A stretch of 58,126 nucleotides of DNA from Spirulina sp. SIO3F2. Lineage in GTDB: Bacteria; Cyanobacteriota; Cyanobacteriia; Cyanobacteriales; Spirulinaceae. Below, in pieces: positions 43,208 to 51,816 of this stretch; positions within the stretch are counted from its first letter, which is position 1, and the number at the start of each line of letters is the position of its first letter. Location: NCBI GenBank assembly GCA_010672165.1, contig JAAHHN010000012.1, positions 1-58,126 of the forward strand, read 5' to 3'. The translations under genes and the position numbers were made by a program. A model generated the notes under the pieces. That model saw only the letters and a list, made by a program, of their open reading frames with translations, ran no database searches and was not told the origin of the DNA.

Positions 43208-44368
43208 ATGCACGTCGCTTGGCTAGGTAAGAAAACTCCATTCTGTGGCAATGTTACCTATGGTCGTGAGGTGACCAATGCCCTCCTCGATCGCGGTCAT
43301 TTAGTGAGCTTTTTGCATTTTGAGGCTGCCCACCAACGGAGGGCTGAGCAGCGACCACAGGCAGAAATTGTTCTGCCTTGTTTATATAAATCTCAAATCT
43401 ATACGCTGCCTAGCTTTGAATCTCGCAAAGTACTAACGCGATCGCTCCAGGAATTAACCCCTGATGTGGTTCATGCGTCTCTAACGCTCTCGCCGCTCGA
43501 TTTCCAACTCCCTGAGATTTGTCAAGCGCTGAACTTACCCCTAATTGCAACATTTCATCCTGCTTTTGATCGCAAAGTTCGCACACTCAAGTCTAGTACT
43601 CAATATTTTGCCTATCAGCTCTACGCGCCCTTTTTAGCTCGATACGATCGCGTGATTATTTTTTCCCAAGCCCAACGCGAGCTATTGATACGCCTTGGGG
43701 TTCCACCCGAAAAAGTTGTGGTTATTCCCAATGGGGTGGATGTGGAGAAATATACACCGGGCCCAGCGACTTGGAAGGCTCGCCTGGAAACCTCACGACT
43801 GTTTGTTTACATGGGGCGAATTTCGGCAGAAAAAAATGTCGAAGCTCTGCTCAAGGCCTGGCGGGCTGCTCGTATGGGCGATCGAGCCAAGTTGTTTATC
43901 GTCGGTGATGGCCCTCTGCGTTCGTTGCTAGAGCAGAATTACGGTATCACTGATAACGTGCTCTGGCATGGCTTTGAAGGCAATGAAACCCGACGAATCG
44001 AGATCCTGCGCTCAGCAGATGTTTTCGTCCTCCCCTCGTTAGTCGAAGGTTTATCCCTTGCCTTGCTCGAAGCGATGGCCTGTGGTGTCGCTTGTCTGGC
44101 AACTGATGCTGGCGCTGATGGGGAAGTCCTGGCCGATGGGGCGGGCATTGTGATGGATACCCAGCAGGTGAGCAATCAGCTTAAGACCCTGCTGCCCCTT
44201 TGTTGCGAACATCCTGAGTTAACCCAGCTTTTGGGTCTTAAAGCCCGTCAACGTGTCCTTGCAGAGTATACCCTCAGCCACAACATTGCCCAAATTGAAT
44301 CTCAATACCACCAGCTACTCCGCATGCCAACGGTGGGCTACAGTTACCGTTCTTGGGCGTCTTCATAA
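43208..44368 (+). CDS. Family 4 glycosyltransferase (GT-B fold)
   Basis: 386 residues, no membrane segment. GT4 marks are clear: MHVAWLGKKTPFCGNVTYGR, then VVVIPNGVDVEKYTPG, RLFVYMGRISAEKNVEALLK, FIVGDGPLRSLLEQ, and the E-X7-E site FVLPSLVEGLSLALLEAMAC. It moves a sugar from a nucleotide donor to an unknown acceptor, likely a lipid or surface glycan. It forms a likely operon with the MFS exporter. The SqdX/digalactosyl types have a similar look, but no exact assignment is possible. Confidence 0.9.
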   Translation: MHVAWLGKKTPFCGNVTYGREVTNALLDRGHLVSFLHFEAAHQRRAEQRPQAEIVLPCLYKSQIYTLPSFESRKVLTRSLQELTPDVVHASLTLSPLDFQLPEICQALNLPLIATFHPAFDRKVRTLKSSTQYFAYQLYAPFLARYDRVIIFSQAQRELLIRLGVPPEKVVVIPNGVDVEKYTPGPATWKARLETSRLFVYMGRISAEKNVEALLKAWRAARMGDRAKLFIVGDGPLRSLLEQNYGITDNVLWHGFEGNETRRIEILRSADVFVLPSLVEGLSLALLEAMACGVACLATDAGADGEVLADGAGIVMDTQQVSNQLKTLLPLCCEHPELTQLLGLKARQRVLAEYTLSHNIAQIESQYHQLLRMPTVGYSYRSWASS

Positions 44369-44398
44369 AGGCGAGTTTCACGCCCCTCTCAGTACAGT

Positions 44399-44507
44399 CT
44401 AGTGCAGGGTGGCGGGAATATTAGGCCTATTGCCAAACACTTAGCAGTATTGCTCCAGTGGTTAAATGATTTTGAATAGCCAGGTTACTTCCGTCGTCGA
44501 GTACTAG
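44399..44507. repeat. CTAG-ended short element, copy A
   Basis: 109 bp from CTAGTGCAGGGTGGCGGG to GAGTACTAG. It abuts repeat copy 3, sharing the TAG. It has the same size and ends as the copy nested at 55792. Confidence 0.65.
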
Positions 44508-44632
44508 GGTGTGTTGCTAGTTAACACCAGAAACCTAGCGAGACAAATGTATAGAGCGTCCAAGCCCCAAAATAAGAAAAGGTCTGTAAGTCAGTCGCAG
44601 CAAGAGTTTGAAATCTAATTGACGACAGCTCT
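44507..44632 (+). repeat. Short TA-flanked inverted-repeat element, copy 3
   Basis: 126 bp. It starts GGGTGTGTTGCTAGTTAA and ends CTAATTGACGACAGCTCT, with TA on both sides. Confidence 0.8.
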
Positions 44633-44902
44633 TAGATCAATACACGCTTGGCGGAAAGACTATGTTATTGTTTAGGATGAAGTCGGTTTTCGGTAGAGTA
44701 CGCTTATCTGAATCTTCACGATGAATCTTTGCAATCAACGATGGTTCGAACTCAACCATCTTTGTGGGCGCTTACGCTTGCCTAAGGCCGCAATTGGTTG
44801 AATAAGATTTAAGCTTAAGTCCAGTTTCGGTTATAGGTATATCTCCGCTTAACTCGCTACTTTATATTGTTAGATTTGATTGACCCAGGAGATATATTCT
44901 CA
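44633..44902 (+). other. Long leader of the RRM gene
   Basis: About 270 bp without a gene. A long 5' untranslated region is usual for cold-induced cyanobacterial RNA-binding protein genes, but no specific motif is identified here. Confidence 0.4.
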
Positions 44903-45184
44903 ATGTCCATTTATGTTGGTAACCTTTCTTACGATGTTACCCGCGACGATCTTCAAGAAGTGTTCGGTGAATATGGCCCTGTACGGCGCGTGAGCCTCCC
45001 CACCGATCGCGTCACTGGCCGCCCCCGTGGTTTTGCCTTTGTGGAATTTAAGGAAGAAACTGATGAGGATAAAGCAATTGAAGAACTTGATGGGGCAGAA
45101 TGGATGGGGCGCAACATCAAGGTAAACAAAGCGCGTCCGCGCGATCAGAATGGTGGTGGAGGAAATCGTCCCCAGCGCCATTAG
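44903..45184 (+). CDS. RNA-binding protein, single RRM
   Basis: 93 residues from the ATG at 44903 (AGGAG 11 bp upstream). RNP2 IYVGNL (3-8) and RNP1 RGFAFVEF (42-49) define the RRM. A short Gly-rich tail (GGGGNRPQRH) follows. Cyanobacterial Rbp proteins bind mRNA and help cold acclimation or mRNA localisation at the thylakoid. The frame stays open upstream to a TTG at 44867, which is rejected because it lacks a ribosome site. Confidence 0.95.
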   Translation: MSIYVGNLSYDVTRDDLQEVFGEYGPVRRVSLPTDRVTGRPRGFAFVEFKEETDEDKAIEELDGAEWMGRNIKVNKARPRDQNGGGGNRPQRH

Positions 45185-45236
45185 AACCAAATATCATCAT
45201 TAGCTGTTCACTTGGACAAAGCATAATTTTTTAGTC

Positions 45237-45261
45237 GGCAGAGGGAAGCTTTCCCTCTGCC
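45237..45261. terminator. Perfect hairpin after RRM gene
   Basis: GGCAGAGGGAA, loop GCT, TTCCCTCTGCC: an 11-bp stem, symmetrical, 52 bp past the stop. No T-run follows on the plus strand, so termination is only probable. Confidence 0.5.
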
Positions 45262-45428
45262 ATTAATGCGTGAATCGATTTAGTTGCATATCCGCTTGAG
45301 GATCTGCGGGTTATAGCTGCTTCCTTTTTTGAGGGTGAGTGAAGTCTTGGTTCAAAACCAAGGCGATCGCTGAAAACTTCGGTTAAGATTGGATTATGAA
45401 AACAAGGTAAAGAAAACAGGAGGGCATC

Positions 45429-45644
45429 ATGCTTGTGATCGTAACCGACAACCAGTTACTCTCCCCCCAAAAAGTCTGCAGTGGTTGCTTAATGGCAAAC
45501 CGCGAAGGCTTGCCCCGTTGGCAGCACGGCAAACTTGGCTGTGGTGTACAGAATAATTCAGCAACTGAAGCTTGTGGGCGCTCACATCTCCCCATACCGA
45601 TCCAGCGCTGTCAAATGGGGTTTCAAGTTGCTGACATCAATTAG
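45429..45644 (+). CDS. Small cysteine-rich protein, likely zinc-binding
   Basis: 71 residues. AGGAGG stands 5-6 bp before the ATG, so translation is likely. The sequence has CSGCLMANREGLPRW, GKLGCG, a CG in the middle and RCQMGFQVADIN at the end. The spacing C-X2-C ... C ... C is that of a small zinc ribbon, and the layout looks conserved in cyanobacteria, though I cannot name it. A repeat element begins 13 bp past the stop. Confidence 0.65.
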   Translation: MLVIVTDNQLLSPQKVCSGCLMANREGLPRWQHGKLGCGVQNNSATEACGRSHLPIPIQRCQMGFQVADIN

Positions 45645-45657
45645 AGTGTGTCATTTA

Positions 45658-45783
45658 GGGCGTGTCGTCAGTTACAGCCAGAAGTCTGATGGGACAAGGG
45701 ATAGAGCGCCCGACCCAAACAACAGAAAAAGGGGCTGTAAGTCAGTCATAGCAAGAGTTTAAAGCCTAACTGACGACAGCCCC
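45658..45783 (+). repeat. Short TA-flanked inverted-repeat element, copy 4
   Basis: 126 bp and the best preserved copy: ends GGGCGTGTCGTCAGTTA and TAACTGACGACAGCCCC match at 15 of 17 positions. TA stands on both sides. Just before it, GAGTGTGTCATTTA looks like a fragment of another copy's end. Confidence 0.9.
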
Positions 45784-45799
45784 TAGCTAATTTTCAACT

Positions 45800-46297
45800 T
45801 TAAAAGTCATCTAATACTGCTGGATCAATCTCGGTTTCCTTGAGCATCTCTTGCACAGAACTCACAACAGAAGAGGGTGGTGGCATGGGTTGGGTGAGGG
45901 ATTGGGGGATTGTTGCTGGCGAGATGGTGCTCGCCATTGGGTCAGCTGGTGGTAAGGTTGCAGCCACAGTCGGTTGGGGGGCGGCTGCTAGCTGAGGTGT
46001 ACCTGGATTGGTTGCCAAAAAACGTTTGCGGATTTGGTAGATCCGAAACTCTAAATCTTCGACAGCACTCTGAGCTAAAGCTTGCAGTTGAGTGTCAGTC
46101 AACTCGTCCTCATGCACCCAGGGTAGGTAATAGGCCATTAAGGCGCGAAATACGGCTTCGCGGCGGTTGATCAGGGGATCATCTCGGAGATAATTCAACA
46201 GTCGGGCTTCTTCTGTTTCTGCACCCGCTCGCAAACTAAAGTGAACATTGTTTTTCTTTGCGTCTTTCTTCGCCACGAGTTCTCTTTGCCTCACCAT
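45800..46297 (-). CDS. Hypothetical protein with proline-rich tail
   Basis: 165 residues. The basic N-terminal half (MVRQRELVAKKDAKKNNVHF, then LNYLRDDPLINRREAVFRAL) has a ribbon-helix-helix or plasmid-protein feel: a DNA-binding fold is possible. The second half is Ala/Pro/Thr-rich and probably disordered, with an acidic end (EMLKETEIDPAVLDDF). No named family is recognised. It stands alone on the minus strand between repeat elements, and its stop is 16 bp from one. Confidence 0.6.
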   Translation of the reverse strand: MVRQRELVAKKDAKKNNVHFSLRAGAETEEARLLNYLRDDPLINRREAVFRALMAYYLPWVHEDELTDTQLQALAQSAVEDLEFRIYQIRKRFLATNPGTPQLAAAPQPTVAATLPPADPMASTISPATIPQSLTQPMPPPSSVVSSVQEMLKETEIDPAVLDDF

Positions 46298-46641
46298 GCC
46301 AAGACTGAATTATAACGTACGTACTCCATGATTGATATTCAATAGGCTAAGTGATGGGATGAAAGCATCGTTGATGCAATATCCAAATAATCTCGGGATC
46401 CCTTTAGCTTTAGGACTTACGCATTGACAGAAATCCTGCAATATAAATTCTACAAATCTAGTATCCTGGAACACAATTTATGACTGATCTACTCATGAAT
46501 CTCGGTATCGCAACATTGTTGGGGTCAGTTTTAGATCGATGCTGAAACCCTATTGAATTCGTGAATGCTTATGTTGGCTATTTTGTACAGTGCGTAACTC
46601 CTAAGCTTGTGTTGTATCGAGGAAACGATCGCCCTTTAATA
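46298..46641. other. Spacer holding a TA-flanked element
   Basis: About 340 bp with no gene apart from the element at 46413-46601. Confidence 0.5.
46413..46601. repeat. 189-bp TA-flanked element with GGACTTACGCA ends
   Basis: It starts GGACTTACGCATTGACAG and ends TACAGTGCGTAACTCC; the ends are near-perfect inverted repeats, TA flanks both. GGACTTACGCA ends are familiar from cyanobacterial small mobile elements. No transposase inside; only a 21-codon frame. Confidence 0.7.
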
Positions 46642-47616
46642 TCAGCGCTTCCCTCGAACCATCGCTCGCCTCAACGTCACATTCAATTGCCCCCCAATCA
46701 GCAAAATCAAACAACTCAAATAAATCCACAACATTAAAACCATAAATGCACCCACCAAGCCATAAACCCGGTTATAAACACTGAAATGATCCACATAAAT
46801 ACGAAACAAACTGGTCGCCCCCAGCCAAGCGATCGCCCCCAAGAGTGACCCTGGCAAAACGGGGGAACCCCGCTGTCGCCGACTTGGCCCTAAGCGATAC
46901 ATTAAGGTAAAGGCAGAAATTACCCAACTAAACACAAAAGGTAGACTTAAAGTACGCCAGATGCGGAGTAACCAATAGGCGCTTTGTTCAGAATGGGCTA
47001 CGGGTAAACTTTCCAACAGTTCGATCGCCCAATTAATCAATTGATTGCCCAAAAATACAAAAAAAGCAGCCCCGGCTAGCAGCACGATACTCGCCACAGT
47101 TAGCACAATAGCAATACCTCGTGAACGCCAAAACGGACGGCGCGATCGGCGCGGGATGCGATGGATTTGATCCAACGCATTCATAGTTGTGCAGACGGCT
47201 GAAGAGGCGATCCAAATCGCCGCAATAAAACTAATCGAAAATAAACTGCGATTTTTTTCTCCGGTTACCTCTGTCACAAAATTGCGCAGTAATTCCCACA
47301 TCAAATCCGGCACTGCAATTTTGAGACTGGCGATCAAAAAATGCAGAATCCCTTGTAGGGATTGGTCTTGGAGCACAATGGGACTAATTAATGCTTGCAG
47401 GAGGTTCTGCAACGACTCTTCAAACAGACCGATCGCGGTCAGGAGGGCCAAAATCGCCGGAAAGAGGGCAAGCAGTACACCATAGGCCATCTCAGCCGCT
47501 AACCCATTGAGCCGCTGTCGCCAAACTTGTACCACCGTTTGCTGTATCACCGACCAAGTGAGATATCGAAAGGGAAGAATAGAACGGGGCAGTTTCACAC
47601 GGGTTTCGTCTGGCAT
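46642..47616 (-). CDS. YihY/BrkB-family inner-membrane protein
   Basis: About 325 residues from an ATG at 47616 (MPDETRV), or slightly more from the ATG at 47640. Six to seven membrane helices: AAEMAYGVLLALFPAILALL, SFIAAIWIASSAVCTTMNAL, LPGSLLGAIAWLGATSLFRI, YVDHFSVYNRVYGLVGAFMV. The family (PF03631) was once called ribonuclease BN in error; its role is unknown, perhaps export or envelope maintenance. It is divergent from the coiled-coil gene with a very short gap. Confidence 0.88.
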   Translation of the reverse strand: MPDETRVKLPRSILPFRYLTWSVIQQTVVQVWRQRLNGLAAEMAYGVLLALFPAILALLTAIGLFEESLQNLLQALISPIVLQDQSLQGILHFLIASLKIAVPDLMWELLRNFVTEVTGEKNRSLFSISFIAAIWIASSAVCTTMNALDQIHRIPRRSRRPFWRSRGIAIVLTVASIVLLAGAAFFVFLGNQLINWAIELLESLPVAHSEQSAYWLLRIWRTLSLPFVFSWVISAFTLMYRLGPSRRQRGSPVLPGSLLGAIAWLGATSLFRIYVDHFSVYNRVYGLVGAFMVLMLWIYLSCLILLIGGQLNVTLRRAMVRGKR

Positions 47617-47651
47617 AATTGCATATAGCTTATCCCCCAATGAGATGGTTC

Positions 47652-48191
47652 ATGAGTGAAGAGGTGGTTCAGTGGCTCGCGGAAATTCGCAGCCTCAAAG
47701 CCCAATTAGCCGAAGCCCAGCGTGATCGGGATGCCGCCCAAGCCAGCGCAGATCACTGGCGGAGCATGTATAACACCGAAGCCCGTCAACGCCGAGACGA
47801 AACTCAGGCGGCTCAAGCCGCCCAAGCCGCAATTGAACAGAAACTCGCCCAACTCCAGGAACCACCACCTCCCTCTGACAAGCCAAAACTGGCGACCTTT
47901 GCAGCGGAGTTGGCCCCCCTCAAAACCGAATCGCAACTGCGCAATAAACTCATTGAATTACTTTATGAGCGCGATCGCTACTGCAACGCCTTAAAAAAGG
48001 AGCAGGAAAATCACCGCCAAACCCGCCAAAACCTCACCGCCGTGATTGGGGATACGATGGATCAACTGATGCGTCTGCGAGGAACCTCCACTCAGATGAA
48101 TGCTGCGGATTCCACTGAAACGCAACCTCAGCTAGCCGACGGTAAACCCGCAGTCGAAGTGCTGCCCCCGCCTCCCCCCGCATCATCATGA
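47652..48191 (+). CDS. Cyanobacterial coiled-coil protein
   Basis: 179 residues from the ATG at 47652 (MSEEVVQWLAEIRSLKAQLA). Long helices rich in Gln, Arg and Ala (AQRDRDAAQASADHWRSMYN) are followed by a second coil and a Pro-rich tail. An earlier in-frame ATG at 47619 is possible but overlaps the divergent gene. The last codon overlaps the MOSC gene's ATG (ATGA). Unknown function; translational coupling suggests a shared regulon with the MOSC protein. Confidence 0.75.
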   Translation: MSEEVVQWLAEIRSLKAQLAEAQRDRDAAQASADHWRSMYNTEARQRRDETQAAQAAQAAIEQKLAQLQEPPPPSDKPKLATFAAELAPLKTESQLRNKLIELLYERDRYCNALKKEQENHRQTRQNLTAVIGDTMDQLMRLRGTSTQMNAADSTETQPQLADGKPAVEVLPPPPPASS

Positions 48192-49024
48192 AGATCGCCG
48201 AATTATGGGTGTATCCGATTAAAGGCTGCCGGGGGATCGCGCTGCCCCAAGCGATAGTGATGCGGACTGGGCTTCAATACGATCGCCAATGGATGATTGT
48301 GGATGAATCTGGTCAATTCATCACCCAACGACAATTTCCACAGCTCACCCAGATTGTTGTGACCTGGGATGACCAGACGCTGAAACTAACCCATGCAGTT
48401 GATTCAGACAACGTCTGTTCTATTCCGTTGGCTCTAGAGGGGACAGAGCGGGCAGTGCAGGTTTGGCGATCGCAGACGATTGCGCTAGATCAAGGTGATG
48501 AGGTTGCAGCCTGGTTGACCGCAGTAATAGAACATTCAGTACGCTTAGTGCGTCAATCCCCCCAGCATCTACGCCCGATTGATCCGGCCTATGCCAAAGC
48601 CGATGATGTGCCGGTGAGTTTTGCCGATGGCTACCCGATTTTGGTGACCAATATGGCGTCTCTTGATGATCTCAACACTCGACTGGCTCAGAAATATGGC
48701 GATCGCAGTCAATGCATCCCCATGAATCGCTTTCGCCCCAATGTGGTGGTGGTGGGTGAGTTGCCCTTTGCCGAAGATCACTGGTCAGGACTTAAAACGG
48801 GAGCGGTGGATCTGAATTTGGTCAAACCCTGCGATCGCTGCATTGTCACCACCACTGACCAGCACCACGGCACTCGTCACCCCCAACAAGAACCCCTTAA
48901 AACCCTAGCAACGTTCCGTAAACGCCCCCGTCAAGGCATTCTCTTTGGAGTTAATGCTATTCCCCAGCACCTGGGTGAGATTCGAGTGGGCGAAGAGGTA
49001 CAAATTGTTGAACAATTACCCTGA
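48188..49024 (+). CDS. MOSC-domain protein
   Basis: 278 residues. N-terminal MOSC barrel (LWVYPIKGCRGIALPQAIVM, then YDRQWMIVDESGQFITQRQF) and the MOSC core with RFRPNVVVVGELPFAEDHW and VKPCDRCIVTTTDQ; the Cys (about residue 213) is the expected molybdenum- or sulfur-carrying residue. Relatives (YcbX, mARC) reduce N-hydroxylated compounds using molybdenum cofactor. Overlaps the upstream gene by 4 bp; its stop overlaps the sucC stop by 9 bp on the other strand. Confidence 0.9.
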   Translation: MKIAELWVYPIKGCRGIALPQAIVMRTGLQYDRQWMIVDESGQFITQRQFPQLTQIVVTWDDQTLKLTHAVDSDNVCSIPLALEGTERAVQVWRSQTIALDQGDEVAAWLTAVIEHSVRLVRQSPQHLRPIDPAYAKADDVPVSFADGYPILVTNMASLDDLNTRLAQKYGDRSQCIPMNRFRPNVVVVGELPFAEDHWSGLKTGAVDLNLVKPCDRCIVTTTDQHHGTRHPQQEPLKTLATFRKRPRQGILFGVNAIPQHLGEIRVGEEVQIVEQLP

Positions 49025-50086
49025 CTTCACTAACCCGACCACTTCTGCTAGAGAGGTGGCACAGGACAACGCCGCCGACTGTTCAGTTAAAGATAAACCG
49101 GGGCTATACAAGGTGAGTTGAAGCGTTGCAGGAATCGCAGCTAGGATGGCTTCAATGGTTATATCCATAACCTCCTCCCTTGGCAATGCCATGATTACCT
49201 TGTGATACTGCCCATTGGCCTGCCATTGTTCCAAGGTACGGTTTAGGGCTGTGGATAGGTTGTCTTCTGCTGTTAAGCTCACACAGCTCCCCACCGGACA
49301 GCGAGCAGCGGCTAACGTATCCCACACCATCATGCCCAAACCCACATCAGTGCAGAGAATTCCGGTTTTGCCCTGACGCTGCTGCCCAATCGGGCGGTAA
49401 CTGGAGGAAACACGACGTGGGGGTGGGGCAATATCGAGGATCAGTTTGAGTTCAGGGTGGCGGGCGATCGCTGCTGCACTGAGGGTGATTTTGCCATCGA
49501 GGGCCATAACTTGGCCATTGGCTTTCAGGCCAAGGGGGTTAATGGCAACCATATCAAGATCTTTGCGGGCAAAGAGATGATACATCTTTTCGACAATACG
49601 GCTGATTATCGCAATGCGATCGCCCCGCAAGCCCATGTGGATGGCTAAACGGCGGGCATAAAACGGTGAAAAGTCGCCATCGACGGGCACAGTCTGGATA
49701 TGGGCTGCCGGGTGCTCCAGGTTAATTGCACCGTGTGTTGAGCCCAGCAGGAGCGGCAACTGGTGATGATAGTCCAACACCACAGCTAAATAGAGTTCCT
49801 GTTCAGCCTGGTAGCGAGCTTCAGCAAGCAAGAGTTCTGGACATTCGCCACCAATGGGCAAGCTGAGCAGCGTTTGGGCGGCAGCGATCGCGTCGATTGT
49901 GTTCTCCACAAACTGTACCCCGCCAGCCTGGCTGCGCCCTTCCGCTCGCACTTGGGACTTAAGTACCACAGGATAGGGAATTTGTAGTTGTTTCAGCTCA
50001 CGCGGCTGTTCGATTTGCTGCGACAGCGGCACAGGAATTCCGACTTCTCGAAAGAGGGTTTTGGCTTGATATTCGAGGAGTTCCAT
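49016..50086 (-). CDS. sucC: Succinyl-CoA synthetase beta-chain-like ATP-grasp protein
   Basis: 356 residues. It begins MELLEYQAKTLFREVGIPVP, typical of SucC, and has YPVVLKSQVRAEGRSQAGGV (ATP-binding Lys), LDMVAINPLGLKANGQVMAL and a C-terminal CoA-ligase domain (GKTGILCTDVGLGMMVWDTL). SucC with SucD converts succinyl-CoA to succinate, making ATP. It is about 30 residues shorter than usual and rather divergent (an Asn replaces a common Glu in the metal loop), so a paralogue is possible. No sucD lies next to it, which is normal in cyanobacteria. It converges on the MOSC gene. Confidence 0.8.
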   Translation of the reverse strand: MELLEYQAKTLFREVGIPVPLSQQIEQPRELKQLQIPYPVVLKSQVRAEGRSQAGGVQFVENTIDAIAAAQTLLSLPIGGECPELLLAEARYQAEQELYLAVVLDYHHQLPLLLGSTHGAINLEHPAAHIQTVPVDGDFSPFYARRLAIHMGLRGDRIAIISRIVEKMYHLFARKDLDMVAINPLGLKANGQVMALDGKITLSAAAIARHPELKLILDIAPPPRRVSSSYRPIGQQRQGKTGILCTDVGLGMMVWDTLAAARCPVGSCVSLTAEDNLSTALNRTLEQWQANGQYHKVIMALPREEVMDITIEAILAAIPATLQLTLYSPGLSLTEQSAALSCATSLAEVVGLVKSG

Positions 50087-50484
50087 ATGTTGATACTGAC
50101 CCTGAGAACGGTGGGATGATATAGATCAGAAGTGGTTGGATTTCCCTTCCCTCCTTAGTAAGCGGAGAGACGCCGCAAGTAGCTGAGAGGATGTTAGACA
50201 TATGAGAGTTTGAGTCATTGAAAACCCTCTTAATAAGTAAAGATGATTTTTTGAGGAGGGAAAAAGTATCAATTGTTTGATTCAAACGTAGGGGCTGGTT
50301 TTCCCTGCCCCGTGTCAGTTCATTACACACTGCATGCCATTGTCATTGGTCGGTTTGCCTCCTAATGGGTAGGGCGCGGAAACCGACGCCCCTACAAGAA
50401 ATTTAGAATTTTTTTTGTCTAGGGAATCATCCCTACCCTTAATCAGGGGGTCGGTGCAACTATAGGAATCTCGTTTGTTTTGAA
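50087..50484. other. Spacer holding a GTAGGGGC element
   Basis: About 400 bp without a gene; the main structure is the element at 50288-50395. Confidence 0.5.
50288..50395. repeat. 108-bp element with GTAGGGGC inverted ends
   Basis: Left end GTAGGGGCTGGTTTTCC; right end, inverted, GTAGGGGCGTCGGTTTCC. Such GTAGGGGC/GGTTTCCC repeats are scattered in cyanobacterial genomes. Non-coding. Confidence 0.65.
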
Positions 50485-51604
50485 TTATGCGCCTTCATCC
50501 AGACCATTAGCATTGCGCAAATATGCCTCGACAAATGCATCCAGTTCCCCATTCATCACGTCATTAATCGCTGTGGTTTCCACATTCGTGCGGAGATCTT
50601 TAACCATCTGATACGGATGGAAAACATAATTGCGAATTTGGTTCCCCCAAGCAGCCTCCACCATATCGCCCCGGATCTCGGCAATTTCAGCAGCTCGTTG
50701 TTCTTGGGCAATGACCAACAGTTTGGCTTTCAATAATGCCATTGCCTTCTCTTTGTTCTGGAGCTGCGATCGCTCCTGGGTACAACGCACCGCCAACCCA
50801 GTGGGAATATGCACAATTCGCACTGCCGTTTCCACCTTGTTAACGTTCTGACCCCCTTTACCGCCCGATCGCGTTGTCGTAATCTCCAGATCCTTATCGG
50901 GGATCTCCAACTCGATTTTGGAGTCATCCAGAGCGGGCATCACCTCAACACCCGCAAAACTGGTTTGGCGTTTGCCGTTGGCATTAAAGGGTGAAATGCG
51001 CACCAAGCGGTGGGTACCTTTTTCTCCCCGTAGGTAGCCATAGGCATAGCGACCCGTCATTTCTAAGGTCGCAGATTTAATCCCTGCTTCATCACCATCG
51101 GAGAGTTCCGCGAGCTGAACCTTATAGCCATTTTGCTCACCCCAACGGGTATACATCCGCAGGAGCATTTCGGCCCAATCTTGGGCATCAGTGCCGCCTG
51201 CCCCCGCATTGATGGTCAGCACCGCGCCCTCCGCATCATATTCACCCGAGAGGAGTTGCTGGAGTTCCCAGCGATCGAGGGCTTGGTTGAGCGTGGTAAT
51301 TGTCCCGGTGGCTTCGGTTAGCAGCGATTCATCACTTTCGAGTTCGAGCAGTTCTGCAATCGCGGCTGTATCCTCAAGCTGGCTTAACCAATCGTGGTAT
51401 TCATCCCAACTGGCTTTGCAGTCATTGAGCCGCTGGAGTGTGGCTTGGGCAGTGTGCTGATCATCCCAAAATTCCGGCTGGGCGGCGATCTGCTCTAGAT
51501 CATGAATCTGCGCTTTAAGAGTAGGCAGGTCAAAGATAGTCCTGAGCTTTGCCCAGGCGCTCAGAGAGTAAGCTGGTTGCGCGTTTGAGTTCCGTCAGTT
51601 CCAT
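50485..51604 (-). CDS. prfB: Peptide chain release factor 2 with programmed +1 frameshift
   Basis: Starts at the ATG at 51604 (AAGGA before it), reads [24 protein letters not shown], then meets UGA at 51530-51532. The site is CAGGAC-TAT-CTT-TGA-C, almost the E. coli frameshift site. A +1 shift gives D-L-P-T-L-K-A-Q and continues to the stop at 50485; total 372 residues, the normal RF2 length. Motifs: [20 protein letters not shown] (SPF, stop-codon reading) and [12 protein letters not shown] (GGQ, peptide release). RF2 reads UAA and UGA, so its own low level allows the shift: autoregulation. Confidence 0.95.
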
Positions 51605-51816
51605 TTGAGGCGTCCTTCACGATGCAAGAGACCCTATTTTAGCAATGATAAGGGCTTGCAAGGGGGGGCTTTTGAGCTTGGACGTCATCTTCAAAATCCA
51701 TACGGTCTAGGTCTTAAGTCACACAATTGGTTAGACTAAAAGCAGAACTCACCTTGATTTGTCTCGCTTTTTCGTCTTATGTCCTTTGGAGAATATCGGC
51801 AATATTCAAAGGCGGT

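Noticed and set aside
50485-51222. prfB as an N-terminally truncated pseudogene
   Set aside because: The missing start is found in another frame with the standard UGA frameshift site.
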